A DNA stretch of 64,000 nt. Origin: Nocardia sp. NBC_01327. Its GTDB lineage: Bacteria > Actinomycetota > Actinomycetes > Mycobacteriales > Mycobacteriaceae. The position numbers were made by a program, and so were the translations under genes. This document shows, piece by piece, positions 49,648-60,069 of this stretch (within the stretch, counting starts at the first letter, position 1; every line of letters begins with the position of its first letter). The notes beneath the pieces were generated by a model, which was not told the DNA's origin, searched no databases, and was given only the letters and a program-made list of their open reading frames with translations. The stretch lies in contig NZ_CP108383.1 in NCBI RefSeq assembly GCF_035958815.1, positions 8,556,001 to 8,620,000 of the forward strand, written 5' to 3'.

Positions 49648-50616
49648 CTACTGCTTATCGTCCTGACCCGGGCGGAACGAGCGGGTCGCGTCCGCGGACG
49701 GGTCGGCGGACTGCTCGCCGCCGAACGGCTGCGCCGGACGCGCGGCCGGCTGGGCGCCGAAGTGCTGCGTCGGCGCGGCGTCACCACCGGCGGGCTGCTG
49801 CTGACCGTACTGCTGCTGGCCGTAACCACCACTCGGCTGCTGGCCGTAGGACGGCTGCTGCTGACCATAGGTCGGCTGCTGCTGCGAACCGGTCCCGTAC
49901 CCCGCGGGCTGCTGCCCGTAGGACGGCTGCTGCGGGTACTGACCACCGGTGCCGTAACCCGGCTGCTGCCCCTGCTGAGCCGGCTGCCCGAACGCGGGCG
50001 GCTGACCCGGCTGACCGTAACCGGCCTGCTGGCCGTAACCCGGGTACTGCTGCTGCCCGCCGGTCTGACCGAACTGCTGCTGGCCGTAACCCTGCGGCGC
50101 GGCCGGCTTCGGCGCCGGCGGCTTGACGATGCCCGCCTCGAAAAGCACTGCCAGCACGGCGATCACGGCCTGCACGAAGGACAGGAACACGATCACCCAG
50201 CCACCCCACTTGGTGGCCAGATCACCGGTGAAGGAGTTGAACAGGATCGACAGGAAGCCCGCCACCGAGGCGGCCGCCACCACGGCGTTCCAGTTCTGCT
50301 TGGGCAGGATCAGCGACAGCCCCGCGAGCAGACCCGCGAAGAGCAGGATGCCGACGAGCAGCGGATCCGATTCGAAAAGGCTGTAGGTGAGGCTGAGTTC
50401 CTTGCTGCCCTTGTAGGGCGCCCACCCGAGCAGGAAGTTGATGACACCGAGGGCGGCGATGCCGACGGTGAGGAAGAAGGGAAGTCCCTTGCCTGGTGCG
50501 GCCGTCGTACTCGACCCTGCTGCGGGACCACCCGTGGGCTGCGAGCCATATCCAGGCGTGTTGGAAGGCGTCTGCGCGGGCCCGTTGTATCCCGAGCCCC
50601 CGGTCGGGTATGACAT
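49648..50616 (-). CDS. 34-kDa-antigen-like membrane protein (DUF5336)
   Basis: A 322-residue protein. Residues 1-40 are Gly/Pro/Ser-rich, then four membrane helices (about 42-165: FFLTVGIAALGVINFLLGW, LLVGILLFAGLLAGLSLILP and two more), then a Gln/Gly/Tyr/Pro-rich tail of about 150 residues with recurring YGQQ units. This is the layout of Rv0954 and the 34-kDa antigen of M. avium paratuberculosis. ATG at 50616 has TAGGAGA upstream; a GTG at 50643 is the alternative. Function unknown; a link to growth-pole proteins has been suggested for the family. Confidence 0.82.
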   Translation of the reverse strand: MSYPTGGSGYNGPAQTPSNTPGYGSQPTGGPAAGSSTTAAPGKGLPFFLTVGIAALGVINFLLGWAPYKGSKELSLTYSLFESDPLLVGILLFAGLLAGLSLILPKQNWNAVVAAASVAGFLSILFNSFTGDLATKWGGWVIVFLSFVQAVIAVLAVLFEAGIVKPPAPKPAAPQGYGQQQFGQTGGQQQYPGYGQQAGYGQPGQPPAFGQPAQQGQQPGYGTGGQYPQQPSYGQQPAGYGTGSQQQPTYGQQQPSYGQQPSGGYGQQQYGQQQPAGGDAAPTQHFGAQPAARPAQPFGGEQSADPSADATRSFRPGQDDKQ

Positions 50617-50783
50617 GTCGTCGTCTCCTATCGAGTCGTTCACGAACTCCCACCGACGCTACTGCACTGCACCGCCGAGAGCACCACCTACCACCGGCCG
50701 TGCCCATTCCGCAATAGCCGAAACCCCCTGTGCGCACAGCCGGATTCACCCCCCGCCGCCCCCACGACCCGAAAACGGCGAAA

Positions 50784-50808
50784 GCCGCCTCCCCAACGGG
50801 GAGACGGC
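50784..50808 (-). terminator. Probable sucCD terminator
   Basis: 10 of 11 paired bases (GCCGCCTCCCC / GGGGAGACGGC), AAC loop, followed on the minus strand by a T-rich stretch; 158 bp downstream of sucD. Confidence 0.6.
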
Positions 50809-50837
50809 CCTCAATGCTCGTATATCGATGGCGACAC

Positions 50838-50879
50838 CTGATTTCGCGAGTTCGGGGTAACTCCCCGGGCACCCCCGAA
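50838..50879. repeat. Dispersed 43-bp repeat, copy 2
   Basis: Inverted relative to copy 1 at 47957-47999: CTGATTTCG-CGAGTTCGGGGTAACTCC-CCGGGCACCCCCGAA. The core GGGGTAACTCCCC can itself fold. Confidence 0.6.
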
Positions 50880-50965
50880 ATCGGTGTCCCACCGGAACCG
50901 CACCACGCGTCCCCAACCCCAACGGCTCCCAGCCGGGCGCTAAAGATTCGGAGAGGCGGAACGGC

Positions 50966-51880
50966 TCAGGCGGTGATGCTTGCCTTCTCCAGGATTTCGC
51001 GCGCCAGGGCGGCGGTCTCGGACGGGGTCTTGCCGACCTTCACGCCCGCGGCCTCGAGGGCCTCCTTCTTGCCCTGAGCCGTGCCCGCACCGTCGGAGAC
51101 GATGGCGCCGGCGTGGCCCATGGTCTTGCCCTCGGGCGCGGTGAAACCCGCGACGTAGCCGACGACCGGCTTGGTGACATTGGCCTTGATGTAGGCCGCG
51201 GCCCGCTCCTCGGCGTCGCCGCCGATTTCGCCGATCATGACGATGAGCTTGGTCTCGGGGTCCTTCTCGAACGCCTCGATGGCGTCGATGTGGGTGGTGC
51301 CGATGACCGGGTCGCCGCCGATGCCGATGGCAGTGGAGAAACCGAAGTCCCGCAGCTCGAACATCATCTGGTAGGTCAGGGTGCCGGACTTGGAGACCAG
51401 GCCGATCGGGCCCTTGCCCGCGATGGTGGCCGGGGTGATGCCGACCAGCGACTCACCCGGGGTGATGATGCCGGGGCAGTTCGGGCCGATGATGCGGGTC
51501 TTGTTGCCCTTCTCCACGTTGTAGGCCCACGCGTACGCGGAGTCCTGCACGGGGATGCCCTCGGTGATGACCACGAGCAGCGGGATCTCCGCGTCGATGG
51601 CCTCGAGGATGGCGTCCTTGGAGAACGCGGGCGGCACGAAGGCGATCGAGGTGTCGGCCCCGGTCTTCTCCATGGCCTCGGCGACGGTCGCGAACACCGG
51701 CAGCTCGACGGGGTTGCCGTCCTTGTCGGTGTGCGACACGGTGGCGCCGGCCTTACGGGCGTTGACGCCGCCGACGACCTGGGTGCCTGCCTTCAGCATC
51801 AGTGCGGTGTGCTTGGTGCCCTCACCGCCGGTGATGCCCTGGACGATGACCTTGTTGTCCTTGTTGAGGAAGATCGACAT
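50966..51880 (-). CDS. sucD: Succinyl-CoA synthetase alpha subunit
   Basis: TCA-cycle enzyme subunit of 304 residues that binds CoA and carries the phosphohistidine. Motifs: VIVQGITGGEGTKHT, VVITEGIPV, GPNCPGIITPGE and the active-site GHAGAIVSDGAGTA. It lies 14 bp downstream of sucC in the same operon and matches Rv0952. Confidence 0.96.
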   Translation of the reverse strand: MSIFLNKDNKVIVQGITGGEGTKHTALMLKAGTQVVGGVNARKAGATVSHTDKDGNPVELPVFATVAEAMEKTGADTSIAFVPPAFSKDAILEAIDAEIPLLVVITEGIPVQDSAYAWAYNVEKGNKTRIIGPNCPGIITPGESLVGITPATIAGKGPIGLVSKSGTLTYQMMFELRDFGFSTAIGIGGDPVIGTTHIDAIEAFEKDPETKLIVMIGEIGGDAEERAAAYIKANVTKPVVGYVAGFTAPEGKTMGHAGAIVSDGAGTAQGKKEALEAAGVKVGKTPSETAALAREILEKASITA

Positions 51881-51894
51881 TTTGGTTTGTGTCC

Positions 51895-53061
<1,167 letters not shown>

Positions 53062-53605
53062 GTACTCACCGTCTCGTCTGCGTTGTTGTGACAACGTCTG
53101 TGTTGGTGGCCCGTGGTCGGCCCGTAGCGACTGCTTGCATGTCACTCGAAAGGGCCAGGGGGTCGGGTCGGACTCTAATCAGTCACACGAAGCCGAAATC
53201 AGCCGCATACAGCCTAAGTGGCGCAGGTCACGGTACTGTCTCTGTGCTTACAAAACGCCTCGTCAATGCTACTCGCGGGTAGCTTGTTGACGGTGCGCCA
53301 GGTAGGACACTCGAATCCCGGAGAGTGACCGGGAGTACTACGTGTCGTCGTTGACATGGCGCACTTGGTTACCCAAAGCACAGTGCGGAAATTCCGTCGC
53401 CTAAGGTGATGAATGTCACACACGCGCGCCGAACCATGTCCATCGCTTGCTGACCCGCAATCGTTTCGTTACCGTCGATGCGGTCGATGTCACAACCCGG
53501 TCACGACAGGAGGACGGCAGGCTTGACGCAGCACAGCGCTCCGCAGGTAGAGCATCGCTCCGCAGGCACTCCGTCAGCACCGCGGCTTCACCAGGGTCAG
53601 CTCCG
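53062..53605. other. sucC / M23 divergent intergenic region (544 bp)
   Basis: Long intergenic region holding promoters of the sucCD and M23 genes and a possible leader peptide at 53523-53609. I looked for a c-di-AMP (ydaO-type) riboswitch because such RNAs precede wall-hydrolase genes in actinobacteria; no convincing conserved core was seen. Confidence 0.5.
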
Positions 53606-53609
53606 ATGA
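53523..53609 (+). CDS. Possible 28-residue leader peptide upstream of the M23 gene
   Basis: TTG start behind GGAGG (9 nt). Reads MTQHSAPQVEHRSAGTPSAP and then RLHQGQLR. Its TGA (53607-53609) overlaps the ATG of the M23 gene as ATGA. Either a translated coupling leader or chance; no family known. Confidence 0.35.
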   Translation: MTQHSAPQVEHRSAGTPSAPRLHQGQLR

Positions 53610-54820
53610 GCGACGGCCCCTTCCCCGAAACTCTGCGCGCCAGCCGCGGCCATCGCTATCGCGATGAGGCCGAGAATGCCGGCGGCGCAACGCATTCCGC
53701 CACACCCCAGGCCACTCGCGGGCAGGTCTCGCACGGCGACTGGGAGGCCGCGCGCTCCTGGCACGCACCCGCGGTGAGCCGCCAGCCCCAGCCCGATTGG
53801 CAGGCCGCGCAAGCCGCATGGGAGCCCCGCGCCGATACCGGCGCCGCCGGTGATTGGTCGGCTCCCGCCGCCGACGGCTGGGCCGCACCCGAGCAGGCCG
53901 GGCAGTCCCGCGCCGAATGGGATGCGCCCGCCGATCCCGCGCCCTCCGCCGATTACCGGCCGGTCTACACCTTCCGCACCGCCTCCGGCGCCCGCCTCGA
54001 TTTCTCCGGTGACGGCGCCCGCGTCGATCAGCATGGGCCCGAGGGCGATTCGGCCGAGCCGGCCCCGGCCCGCTCCGGCGGTCGCCGCCGTGCGGCCGGT
54101 TCGCACCGTGTTCCCAGCCCGCCGCACTCGCTCAAGGGTCGCGCCGCGGTGGTGGCCGTGGCCGCCGGCGCGGTGGTCGCCGCCGGGCAGAGCGGTCTGG
54201 AGACCAGCGCTCCGCACGCCGACAATGTCGAATACCAGGCCGCCGCCCAGGTTCGCGATCTCGCCGCGACCCAGAACCTCGCCTCCGACGCGCCGAGCGG
54301 CGCCCCGCAGGTCCTGAATGTCGGCACCGCCGCGGATGTCAACCAGTTCAACGACATTCTGCAGAAGGGCCAGAAGTACGCGGCCGATCTGACCGCCGCC
54401 GCGGACTCCAAACTCCGCCCGCTGTTCACCAAATTCGCGAGCGGCACCTTCACCTCCGGCTTCGGCACCCGCTGGGGCGTGGAGCATCTCGGAGTGGACG
54501 TGGCCGCCCCCATCGGCACGCCCATCTACGCCGTAGCCGACGGCAATGTCATCGACGCGGGTCCGGCCTCCGGTTTCGGCATGTGGGTCCGCCTCCTGCA
54601 CGATGACGGCACCATCACCGTCTACGGCCACGTCGACACGGCCGTCGTCTCGGTCGGCCAGCGCGTCCTCGCGGGCGATCAGATCGCCACCGTGGGCAAC
54701 CGCGGCTTCTCCACCGGCCCGCACTGCCACTTCGAAGTCTGGCTCAACGGCTCCAACAAAATCGACCCCCTCCCCTGGCTCGCCTCCCGAGGCATCTCCC
54801 TCGGCATCGAGCGGGACTAG
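53606..54820 (+). CDS. M23-family metallopeptidase (LytM-like)
   Basis: A 404-residue envelope protein matching Rv0950c. Residues 1-170 are low complexity (Trp/Ala/Pro-rich). A single hydrophobic segment lies at about 178-198 (AAVVAVAAGAVVAAG). The C-terminal LytM domain (about 285-395) has HLGVDVAAPIGTPIYAVADG with the zinc-binding His and Asp, and the HCHFEVWL motif with the second His pair. Both zinc motifs are intact, so it may be active on peptidoglycan cross-bridges. ATG at 53606 chosen; the frame upstream lacks a better start. Confidence 0.87.
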   Translation: MSDGPFPETLRASRGHRYRDEAENAGGATHSATPQATRGQVSHGDWEAARSWHAPAVSRQPQPDWQAAQAAWEPRADTGAAGDWSAPAADGWAAPEQAGQSRAEWDAPADPAPSADYRPVYTFRTASGARLDFSGDGARVDQHGPEGDSAEPAPARSGGRRRAAGSHRVPSPPHSLKGRAAVVAVAAGAVVAAGQSGLETSAPHADNVEYQAAAQVRDLAATQNLASDAPSGAPQVLNVGTAADVNQFNDILQKGQKYAADLTAAADSKLRPLFTKFASGTFTSGFGTRWGVEHLGVDVAAPIGTPIYAVADGNVIDAGPASGFGMWVRLLHDDGTITVYGHVDTAVVSVGQRVLAGDQIATVGNRGFSTGPHCHFEVWLNGSNKIDPLPWLASRGISLGIERD

Positions 54821-54832
54821 CGACAACACACA

Positions 54833-54870
54833 CGAACTGCCCACCAGATCGAATTCTGGTGGGCAGTTCG
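54833..54870 (+). terminator. M23 gene terminator
   Basis: Perfect 16-bp stem CGAACTGCCCACCAGA / TCTGGTGGGCAGTTCG with loop TCGAAT, followed by CGTTT. Confidence 0.9.
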
Positions 54871-54920
54871 CGTTTCCAGGGCGCATCCCCCTTCGCCCTC
54901 CCGCCACGTCCCCCGGCATC

Positions 54921-55020
54921 CGGCACTCCGCCCTCCGGGCGCATCCTCCGCCATCCCGGCGCATCCTCCGCCATCCGGGCGTAGCCTCCGCCATCCGGGC
55001 GCAGCCTCCGTCATCCCGGT
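54921..55020. repeat. 20-bp minisatellite, five tandem units
   Basis: Five consecutive 20-bp units of the type GCATCCTCCGCCATCCGGGC, differing at one to four positions each. The last unit ends with TCATCCCGG, which is also the left arm of the palindromic element that starts at 55010. Confidence 0.85.
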
Positions 55021-55098
55021 GCGCTTTTGGCCGGGATCCACAGAAGCGGTTGCGGCACTGCTCATATCGCATCCCGGCCGAAAGCATGCCGGGATGAC
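55010..55098. repeat. Dispersed palindromic repeat element, copy 2
   Basis: 89-bp element starting GTCATCCCGG and ending CCGGGATGAC, with inner GGCCGGGAT and ATCCCGGCC arms. Its right 28 bp are identical to copy 1 at 21853-21931; the middle is longer. Confidence 0.75.
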
Positions 55099-55142
55099 AG
55101 GGGCGACCGCATTGGCAGCCGACCCGAATTCCGGTGCTGTCC

Positions 55143-57599
55143 TCAGAGTTTGACGATGGTGCGGCTGTAGCTGGGGATGAGGCGGATTTTGCCGGCGGTG
55201 CCGAAGTCGATGGTGACGGTGGCCAGGGCGCCGAAGCCTTCGGCGGCGACGACTCGGCCGAGGCCGTATTTGTCGTCGCTGACGCGGTCGCCTACGGCGA
55301 GGACCAGGCCGGAGTTATTGCGTTTGCCGGTGCCGCCCGCGGCGGAGGGGGCGGGGCGGCGTTCGCCGCGGACGCCGGGGCGGGGTTCCCAGCCGTCACC
55401 GCGGGTCCAATCGCGGTCGAGGCCGTCGTCGTCACCGCGGCGGCGCAGGCTGCGACCGGTTTGGGAGACGACGGGTTCGAGGCGGCGCCAATCCATCAGG
55501 TGGCCCGGGATTTCCTGCAGGAAGCGGGATTCGGGGTTGGAGACGGGCTGGCCCCAGCCGGAGCGGACCACCGCGCGGGTGAGGTAGAGGCGCTTGCGCG
55601 CGCGGGTGATGCCGACGTAGGCGAGGCGGCGTTCCTCGGCGAGTTCGGTGGGGTCGCCGAGCGCGCGCATATGCGGGAACTGGCCGTCCTCCCAGCCGGT
55701 GACGAAGACGACGGGGAATTCCAGGCCCTTGGCGGTGTGCAGGGTCATCATGGTGACCACGCCGGTGCCCTCGTCCGGAATCTGGTCACTGTCGGCGACC
55801 AGTGAGACGCGTTCGAGGAAGGCGGCGAGCGTTCCGGGGTCGGGCTCGCCCTCGGCCTGCTCGGGCACGATGCCCTCGGCCGCGGCGGCCTCCACATTGT
55901 TGCGCGCCTCGGAGCTGAACTCGCGTGCCACGCTGACCAATTCATTGAGGTTGTCGAGCCGCGCGCCGTCCTGCGGATCGTCGGAGGCCTCGAGTTCGCG
56001 GCGGTACCCGGTGCGGTCGAGCACGGCTTCGACGATATTGCCCACATCGGGGAAGTCGAGATCACCCTGCACACCCGCGGCCCGGATCTCGTCGAGCAGT
56101 TCCACGAATCCGGCGATGGCCCGCTGCGCGCGGGTATTGAGCAGTGCCACAGTGCCGTTGGCGGCATCACGAAGCGCCTGCGCGAAGCCGATATCGCGCT
56201 GTTCGGCATGCACGGCGACACAGGCTTCGGCGCGATCACCGATGCCGCGGCGCGGCGTATTGAGAATGCGGCGCAGGCTCACCGCATCGTCCGGATTCTG
56301 CAGCACCCGCAGGTAGGCCACGATATCGCGGACCTCTTTGCGCTCGTAGAAGCGCACGCCGCCGACAACCTTGTACGGCAATCCCATGCGAATGAAGATC
56401 TCTTCGAGCGCACGGGAGTTGTTGTTGGTGCGGTAGAACACCGCGACGTCGTTGTAGTTGGCATCGCCCGCATCGACCAGCCGGTCGATCTCGCGCGCCA
56501 CGAACGAGGCCTCGTCGTGCTCATTGTCTGCGACGTAGCCGACAATCAGATCGCCGTCACCGGCATCGGTCCACAGCTTCTTGTCGCGCCGATTCTCATT
56601 GCGCGAGATGACCGCGTTGGCGGCGGCCAGAATATGCTGGGTGGAGCGGTAATTCTGTTCCAGCAGAATGGTTTCCGCATCGGGGAAGTCGCGTTCGAAC
56701 TCCTCGATATTGCGGATGGTCGCGCCGCGGAACGCGTAGATGGACTGGTCCGCGTCACCGACAACACAGAGTTCGCTGGGCGGCACCGCATCCGGCGACT
56801 CCGGGGTGAGGGTGTCGTCGTCACCCCATGCGGTCCGGTGATGCCCGACGAGTTCGCGCACGAGGGTGTACTGCGCGTGGTTGGTGTCCTGGTACTCGTC
56901 GACGAGTACGTGCCGGAACCGCCGCCGGTAGTACTCGGCCACCTGCGGATGCCGCTGCAGCATGCCGACCGTCTCGCCGATGAGGTCGTCGAAGTCCATG
57001 GCATTGGCCGCGCGCAGCCGCCGCTGGTACTCGTCGTAGACGCGGGCGACCAGGCGCGGCAGTTCGGCCTCCTCGGTCTCGGCGTCGGCGGCGGCCTGGG
57101 CCGGATCGATGAGCTCGTTCTTGAGGTTGGAGATGGCGGTGGCGAGCAGGCGCGGCGTGTACTTCTTGGCGTCGAGATCGAAGTCACGGCTGACCATGGC
57201 CAGCAGCCGGCGCGAGTCGTCGGCGTCGTAGATGGAGAAGTTGGAGTTGAGCCCGGCGACCAGCGAGGCCTGGGTGCGCAGAATGCGCACGCAGCTGGAG
57301 TGGAAGGTGGAGACCCACATACCGGCCGCGCGCGGACCCACCAGACCGGCCACGCGCTCCCGCATTTCGGCGGCGGCCTTGTTGGTGAAGGTGATCGCCA
57401 GGATTTCGCCCGGGCGGACACCACGGGCGTCCAGCAGGTAGGCGATTCGCCGGGTGAGGACAGCCGTTTTGCCGGATCCGGCGCCCGCCACGATGAGCAG
57501 CGGAGTCCCGGTGTGCACCACCGCCGCGCGCTGTTGCGGATTCAAACCTTCGAGCAATTGCTCGGTCTTCTGCTCGTCCTGCGCCACCGTCGTCTTCAT
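55143..57599 (-). CDS. pcrA: ATP-dependent DNA helicase PcrA/UvrD1
   Basis: An 818-residue superfamily 1A helicase for DNA repair and replication fork maintenance. Motifs in order: LNPQQRAAVVH (Q motif), AGAGSGKTAVLTRRIAYLL (Walker A, about 38-56), TFTNKAAAEM (Ia), VDEYQDTN (II), GDADQSIYAFRGA (III), QNYRST (IV), VTMMTLHTAKGLEFPVV (V) and VGITRARKRLYL (VI). The C-terminal ~55 residues form a Tudor-like domain (VGDRVSDDKYGLGRVV) that binds RNA polymerase in this family. Orthologue of Rv0949. Confidence 0.95.
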   Translation of the reverse strand: MKTTVAQDEQKTEQLLEGLNPQQRAAVVHTGTPLLIVAGAGSGKTAVLTRRIAYLLDARGVRPGEILAITFTNKAAAEMRERVAGLVGPRAAGMWVSTFHSSCVRILRTQASLVAGLNSNFSIYDADDSRRLLAMVSRDFDLDAKKYTPRLLATAISNLKNELIDPAQAAADAETEEAELPRLVARVYDEYQRRLRAANAMDFDDLIGETVGMLQRHPQVAEYYRRRFRHVLVDEYQDTNHAQYTLVRELVGHHRTAWGDDDTLTPESPDAVPPSELCVVGDADQSIYAFRGATIRNIEEFERDFPDAETILLEQNYRSTQHILAAANAVISRNENRRDKKLWTDAGDGDLIVGYVADNEHDEASFVAREIDRLVDAGDANYNDVAVFYRTNNNSRALEEIFIRMGLPYKVVGGVRFYERKEVRDIVAYLRVLQNPDDAVSLRRILNTPRRGIGDRAEACVAVHAEQRDIGFAQALRDAANGTVALLNTRAQRAIAGFVELLDEIRAAGVQGDLDFPDVGNIVEAVLDRTGYRRELEASDDPQDGARLDNLNELVSVAREFSSEARNNVEAAAAEGIVPEQAEGEPDPGTLAAFLERVSLVADSDQIPDEGTGVVTMMTLHTAKGLEFPVVFVTGWEDGQFPHMRALGDPTELAEERRLAYVGITRARKRLYLTRAVVRSGWGQPVSNPESRFLQEIPGHLMDWRRLEPVVSQTGRSLRRRGDDDGLDRDWTRGDGWEPRPGVRGERRPAPSAAGGTGKRNNSGLVLAVGDRVSDDKYGLGRVVAAEGFGALATVTIDFGTAGKIRLIPSYSRTIVKL

Positions 57600-57920
57600 C
57601 GCCCAACCACGCTACCGGCGACCACCGACAGGTACGCAGTCCGGCGGCAGAAGGTGTCCGATAAGTGCCGGTGTGGCGAACTCGAGGAGAACCGCGGCGG
57701 TCGAAAAACTCAGGAGATTCACAAATGATCATGTTTTGGTTTGCCTGCCCCACGTGGCACACTGGCCTCATGACCGGCGCTTTGGCGACTGAATACACCT
57801 GAGCGCGCCCCGCGGGGGACAATGTAGGGCGCACGAGGTCACATTCTTGGTGAAGAACCGATCGGTAACGAGTCGGGGCCGCCTGCCGATCGACGTTCTG
57901 GACCACGAGGAGTTGAAAGT
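57600..57920. other. pcrA / chorismate mutase divergent intergenic region (321 bp)
   Basis: No gene supported; short ORFs here are not credible. Should hold two divergent promoters. I see no clear sigma-A boxes or operators. Confidence 0.5.
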
Positions 57921-58262
57921 ATGAGCATCTCGACGACGGGGCAATCCGAGCCTGCCACCGGAGCGGACTCCGCCAAGCCCGCCGAAGCCGCGCCCGCCCC
58001 TGCGGCGGCACTGCTCCCGGAAGCGGAGATCGACAAGCTGCGCAAGGAAATCGACAAGCTCGACGCCGAGATTCTCGCGGCAATCAAGCGCCGTACGGAG
58101 GTCTCCCGCATTATCGGGCGGACCCGCATGGCCAATGGCGGCACCAAGCTCGTGCACTCTCGCGAGATGAAGGTGCTGGAGCGTTTCAGCGAGCTGGGCC
58201 AGGAGGGTCACACCCTCGCCATGCTGCTGCTTCGCCTCGGCCGCGGCAGACTGGGTCACTGA
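57921..58262 (+). CDS. Chorismate mutase, AroQ-delta type
   Basis: A 113-residue chorismate mutase making prephenate for Phe/Tyr synthesis. Residues 1-33 are Ala/Pro-rich. The AroQ helix bundle follows: EIDKLRKEIDKLDAEILAAI (H1), RTEVSRIIGRTRM (H2), and SREMKVLERFSELGQEGH (H3). The C-terminal RLGRGRLGH is the tail that in M. tuberculosis Rv0948c docks the enzyme to DAHP synthase, which boosts its weak activity. GAGGAG ribosome site. Confidence 0.94.
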   Translation: MSISTTGQSEPATGADSAKPAEAAPAPAAALLPEAEIDKLRKEIDKLDAEILAAIKRRTEVSRIIGRTRMANGGTKLVHSREMKVLERFSELGQEGHTLAMLLLRLGRGRLGH

Positions 58263-58467
58263 CAGCCCACCCCGCACACCGCGTTTTCCGTGGCGCGATC
58301 ACCGATTCGCCACGGATCCAACGCTGAGAATTCGCCGGTCGGTCACCAGTTCGGCACTCGGTGCTAACGCCGGGCACCTGTGGCGCCGATACAACGGTCG
58401 GTGTGCCGTACAGGCACCCACACAAACCACGCGACACTCGTGCGAGCGAGTCGAGCTTTCCAAGAGG

Positions 58468-58495
58468 CCGCCCCGGGTGTCATACCCCGGGGCGG
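58468..58495. terminator. Bidirectional terminator, chorismate mutase / gabD
   Basis: 10-bp stem CCGCCCCGGG / CCCGGGGCGG followed by TTCTTCATTTT. It lies in a 259-bp convergent gap (58263-58521) that otherwise shows nothing. Confidence 0.85.
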
Positions 58496-58521
58496 TTCTT
58501 CATTTTCCGGTCAGGGCAGGG

Positions 58522-59973
58522 TCAGGGCAGGGCGATGTACTTGGTGCTGAGGTACTCCTCGATGCCTTCGGAGCCGCCTTCGCGACCGAAGCCCGATTCC
58601 TTCACGCCGCCGAAGGGCGCGGCCGGATCGGAGATGACGCCGCGATTGACGCCGACCATGCCGGTCTCGAGTCCCTCGGCGACGCGGAGCGCGCGGTCCA
58701 GGCTCTGCGTGTAAACGTATGCGACCAGCCCGAATTCGGTGTCGTTCGCCGCGGCCAGGCCCTCCTCCTCGGTATCGAAACCGACAATCGGGGCGACCGG
58801 CCCGAACACCTCTTCACGCAGGATGCGGGCCTGCGGCGGCAGATCGGTGAGCACCGTGGCCGGGTAGAACCAGCCGGGTCCACCAGGCGCTTTGCCGCCC
58901 AATTCGATTCGCGCACCGACCGACACGGCGTCCTCGACCAGTTCGGTGACGGTCTCCAACTGGTCCTGATTGATGAGCGGCCCGAGCGTCGTGGCCGGGT
59001 CCGTACCCGGTCCGAGCTGGTATTCGGCCATGGCGGACACCAGTTTCCGAGTGAACTCCTCGCGCACCGAGTTGTGCACGTGGAAGCGATTGGCCGCCGT
59101 GCACGCCTCACCGCCGTTGCGCAGCTTGGCCAGCACCGCGCCCTGGACGGCCGCATCGATATCCGCATCGTCGAAGACCACGAAGGGCGCATTGCCGCCG
59201 AGTTCCATGGAGGTGCGCAGCAGACCGTGCGCGGACTGCTCCACGAGCTTCTTACCGACCGGAGTGGACCCGGTGAAGGTGAGCTTGCGCAATCGCGGAT
59301 CGTTCAGCAGCGGGCCGGTGACGGCACCGGAACGACTGGTTGCGATCACCGACAGCACGCCGTCGGGCAGTCCGGCGTCACGGCAGAGCTGTGCGAGCAG
59401 CAGCATGGTCAGCGGCGTCTCGCCGGCGGGCTTCACGATCATGGTGCAACCGGCGGCGAGGGCGGGCCCGATCTTGCGGGTGCCCATGGCCAGCGGAAAG
59501 TTCCACGGCGTGATGGCCAGACACGGTCCGACCGGCTGTTTTGTCACCAGGATCCGGCCGGTGCCGCCGGGCGCGGACTGGTAGCGGCCGTGGATGCGGC
59601 TGGCCTCCTCGCTGAACCAGCGGAAGAACTCCGCGCCGTAGCGAACCTCATTGCGGCTCTCGGGCAGGGCCTTGCCCATTTCGAGTGTCATGAGGAGCGC
59701 GAATTCCTCGGCGCGCGCGGTTATGGCCTCGAAGACGGCGCGCAGGATCTCCCCGCGCTGCCGGGCCGGGGTGGCGGCCCATTCGGCCTGGACGGCGACG
59801 GCCGCGTCGAGGGCTCGAACGGCATCCTCGGGACTGGCGTCGGCGATCTCGACGAGAACCTCCCCCGTCGCCGGATTGCGCACCGGGAACGTCGCGCCGC
59901 CGGTCGCATCGACCGGCCCGCCGATCCAGAGCTGGGTGGGTATGGAGTCGAGTAGTTCGCGTTCGGAAACCAT
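58522..59973 (-). CDS. gabD: Succinate-semialdehyde dehydrogenase, NADP-type
   Basis: A 483-residue aldehyde dehydrogenase, the length of GabD. It oxidises succinic semialdehyde to succinate, feeding the TCA cycle. Motifs: ITPWNFPLAMGTRKIGPALA (cofactor), FTGSTPVGKKL, the catalytic Glu in ELGGNAPFVV and catalytic Cys in GEACTAANRF, and GVKESGFGREGG. The ATG at 59973 starts the conserved N-terminus; the frame continues open far upstream but on the strand opposite to pgi. An alternative is a related semialdehyde dehydrogenase. Confidence 0.88.
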   Translation of the reverse strand: MVSERELLDSIPTQLWIGGPVDATGGATFPVRNPATGEVLVEIADASPEDAVRALDAAVAVQAEWAATPARQRGEILRAVFEAITARAEEFALLMTLEMGKALPESRNEVRYGAEFFRWFSEEASRIHGRYQSAPGGTGRILVTKQPVGPCLAITPWNFPLAMGTRKIGPALAAGCTMIVKPAGETPLTMLLLAQLCRDAGLPDGVLSVIATSRSGAVTGPLLNDPRLRKLTFTGSTPVGKKLVEQSAHGLLRTSMELGGNAPFVVFDDADIDAAVQGAVLAKLRNGGEACTAANRFHVHNSVREEFTRKLVSAMAEYQLGPGTDPATTLGPLINQDQLETVTELVEDAVSVGARIELGGKAPGGPGWFYPATVLTDLPPQARILREEVFGPVAPIVGFDTEEEGLAAANDTEFGLVAYVYTQSLDRALRVAEGLETGMVGVNRGVISDPAAPFGGVKESGFGREGGSEGIEEYLSTKYIALP

Positions 59974-60069
59974 GCCTGCCAGCGTAAGCCCGGTAGATCC
60001 GCGATGAGCCCGCCGCGAGTTACCCGGCTTACCTGCGCGTAACGACGGCGGGTTGTAACCTCGGCGGAC

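Larger units (their letters stand above)
50617..50965. other. Intergenic region 3' of sucD (349 bp)
   Basis: Contains a hairpin terminator (50784-50808), copy 2 of a dispersed repeat (50838-50879) and the promoter region of the 34-kDa-antigen-like gene. No gene supported. Confidence 0.5.
54821..55142. other. M23 / pcrA convergent intergenic region (322 bp)
   Basis: Filled with structure rather than genes: a terminator (54833-54870), a 20-bp minisatellite (54921-55020) and palindromic repeat copy 2 (55010-55098). Confidence 0.7.

Noticed and set aside
53100..53520. Possible c-di-AMP riboswitch before the M23 gene
   Set aside because: Expected on functional grounds, but I could not find the conserved core elements; a covariance-model scan would decide.
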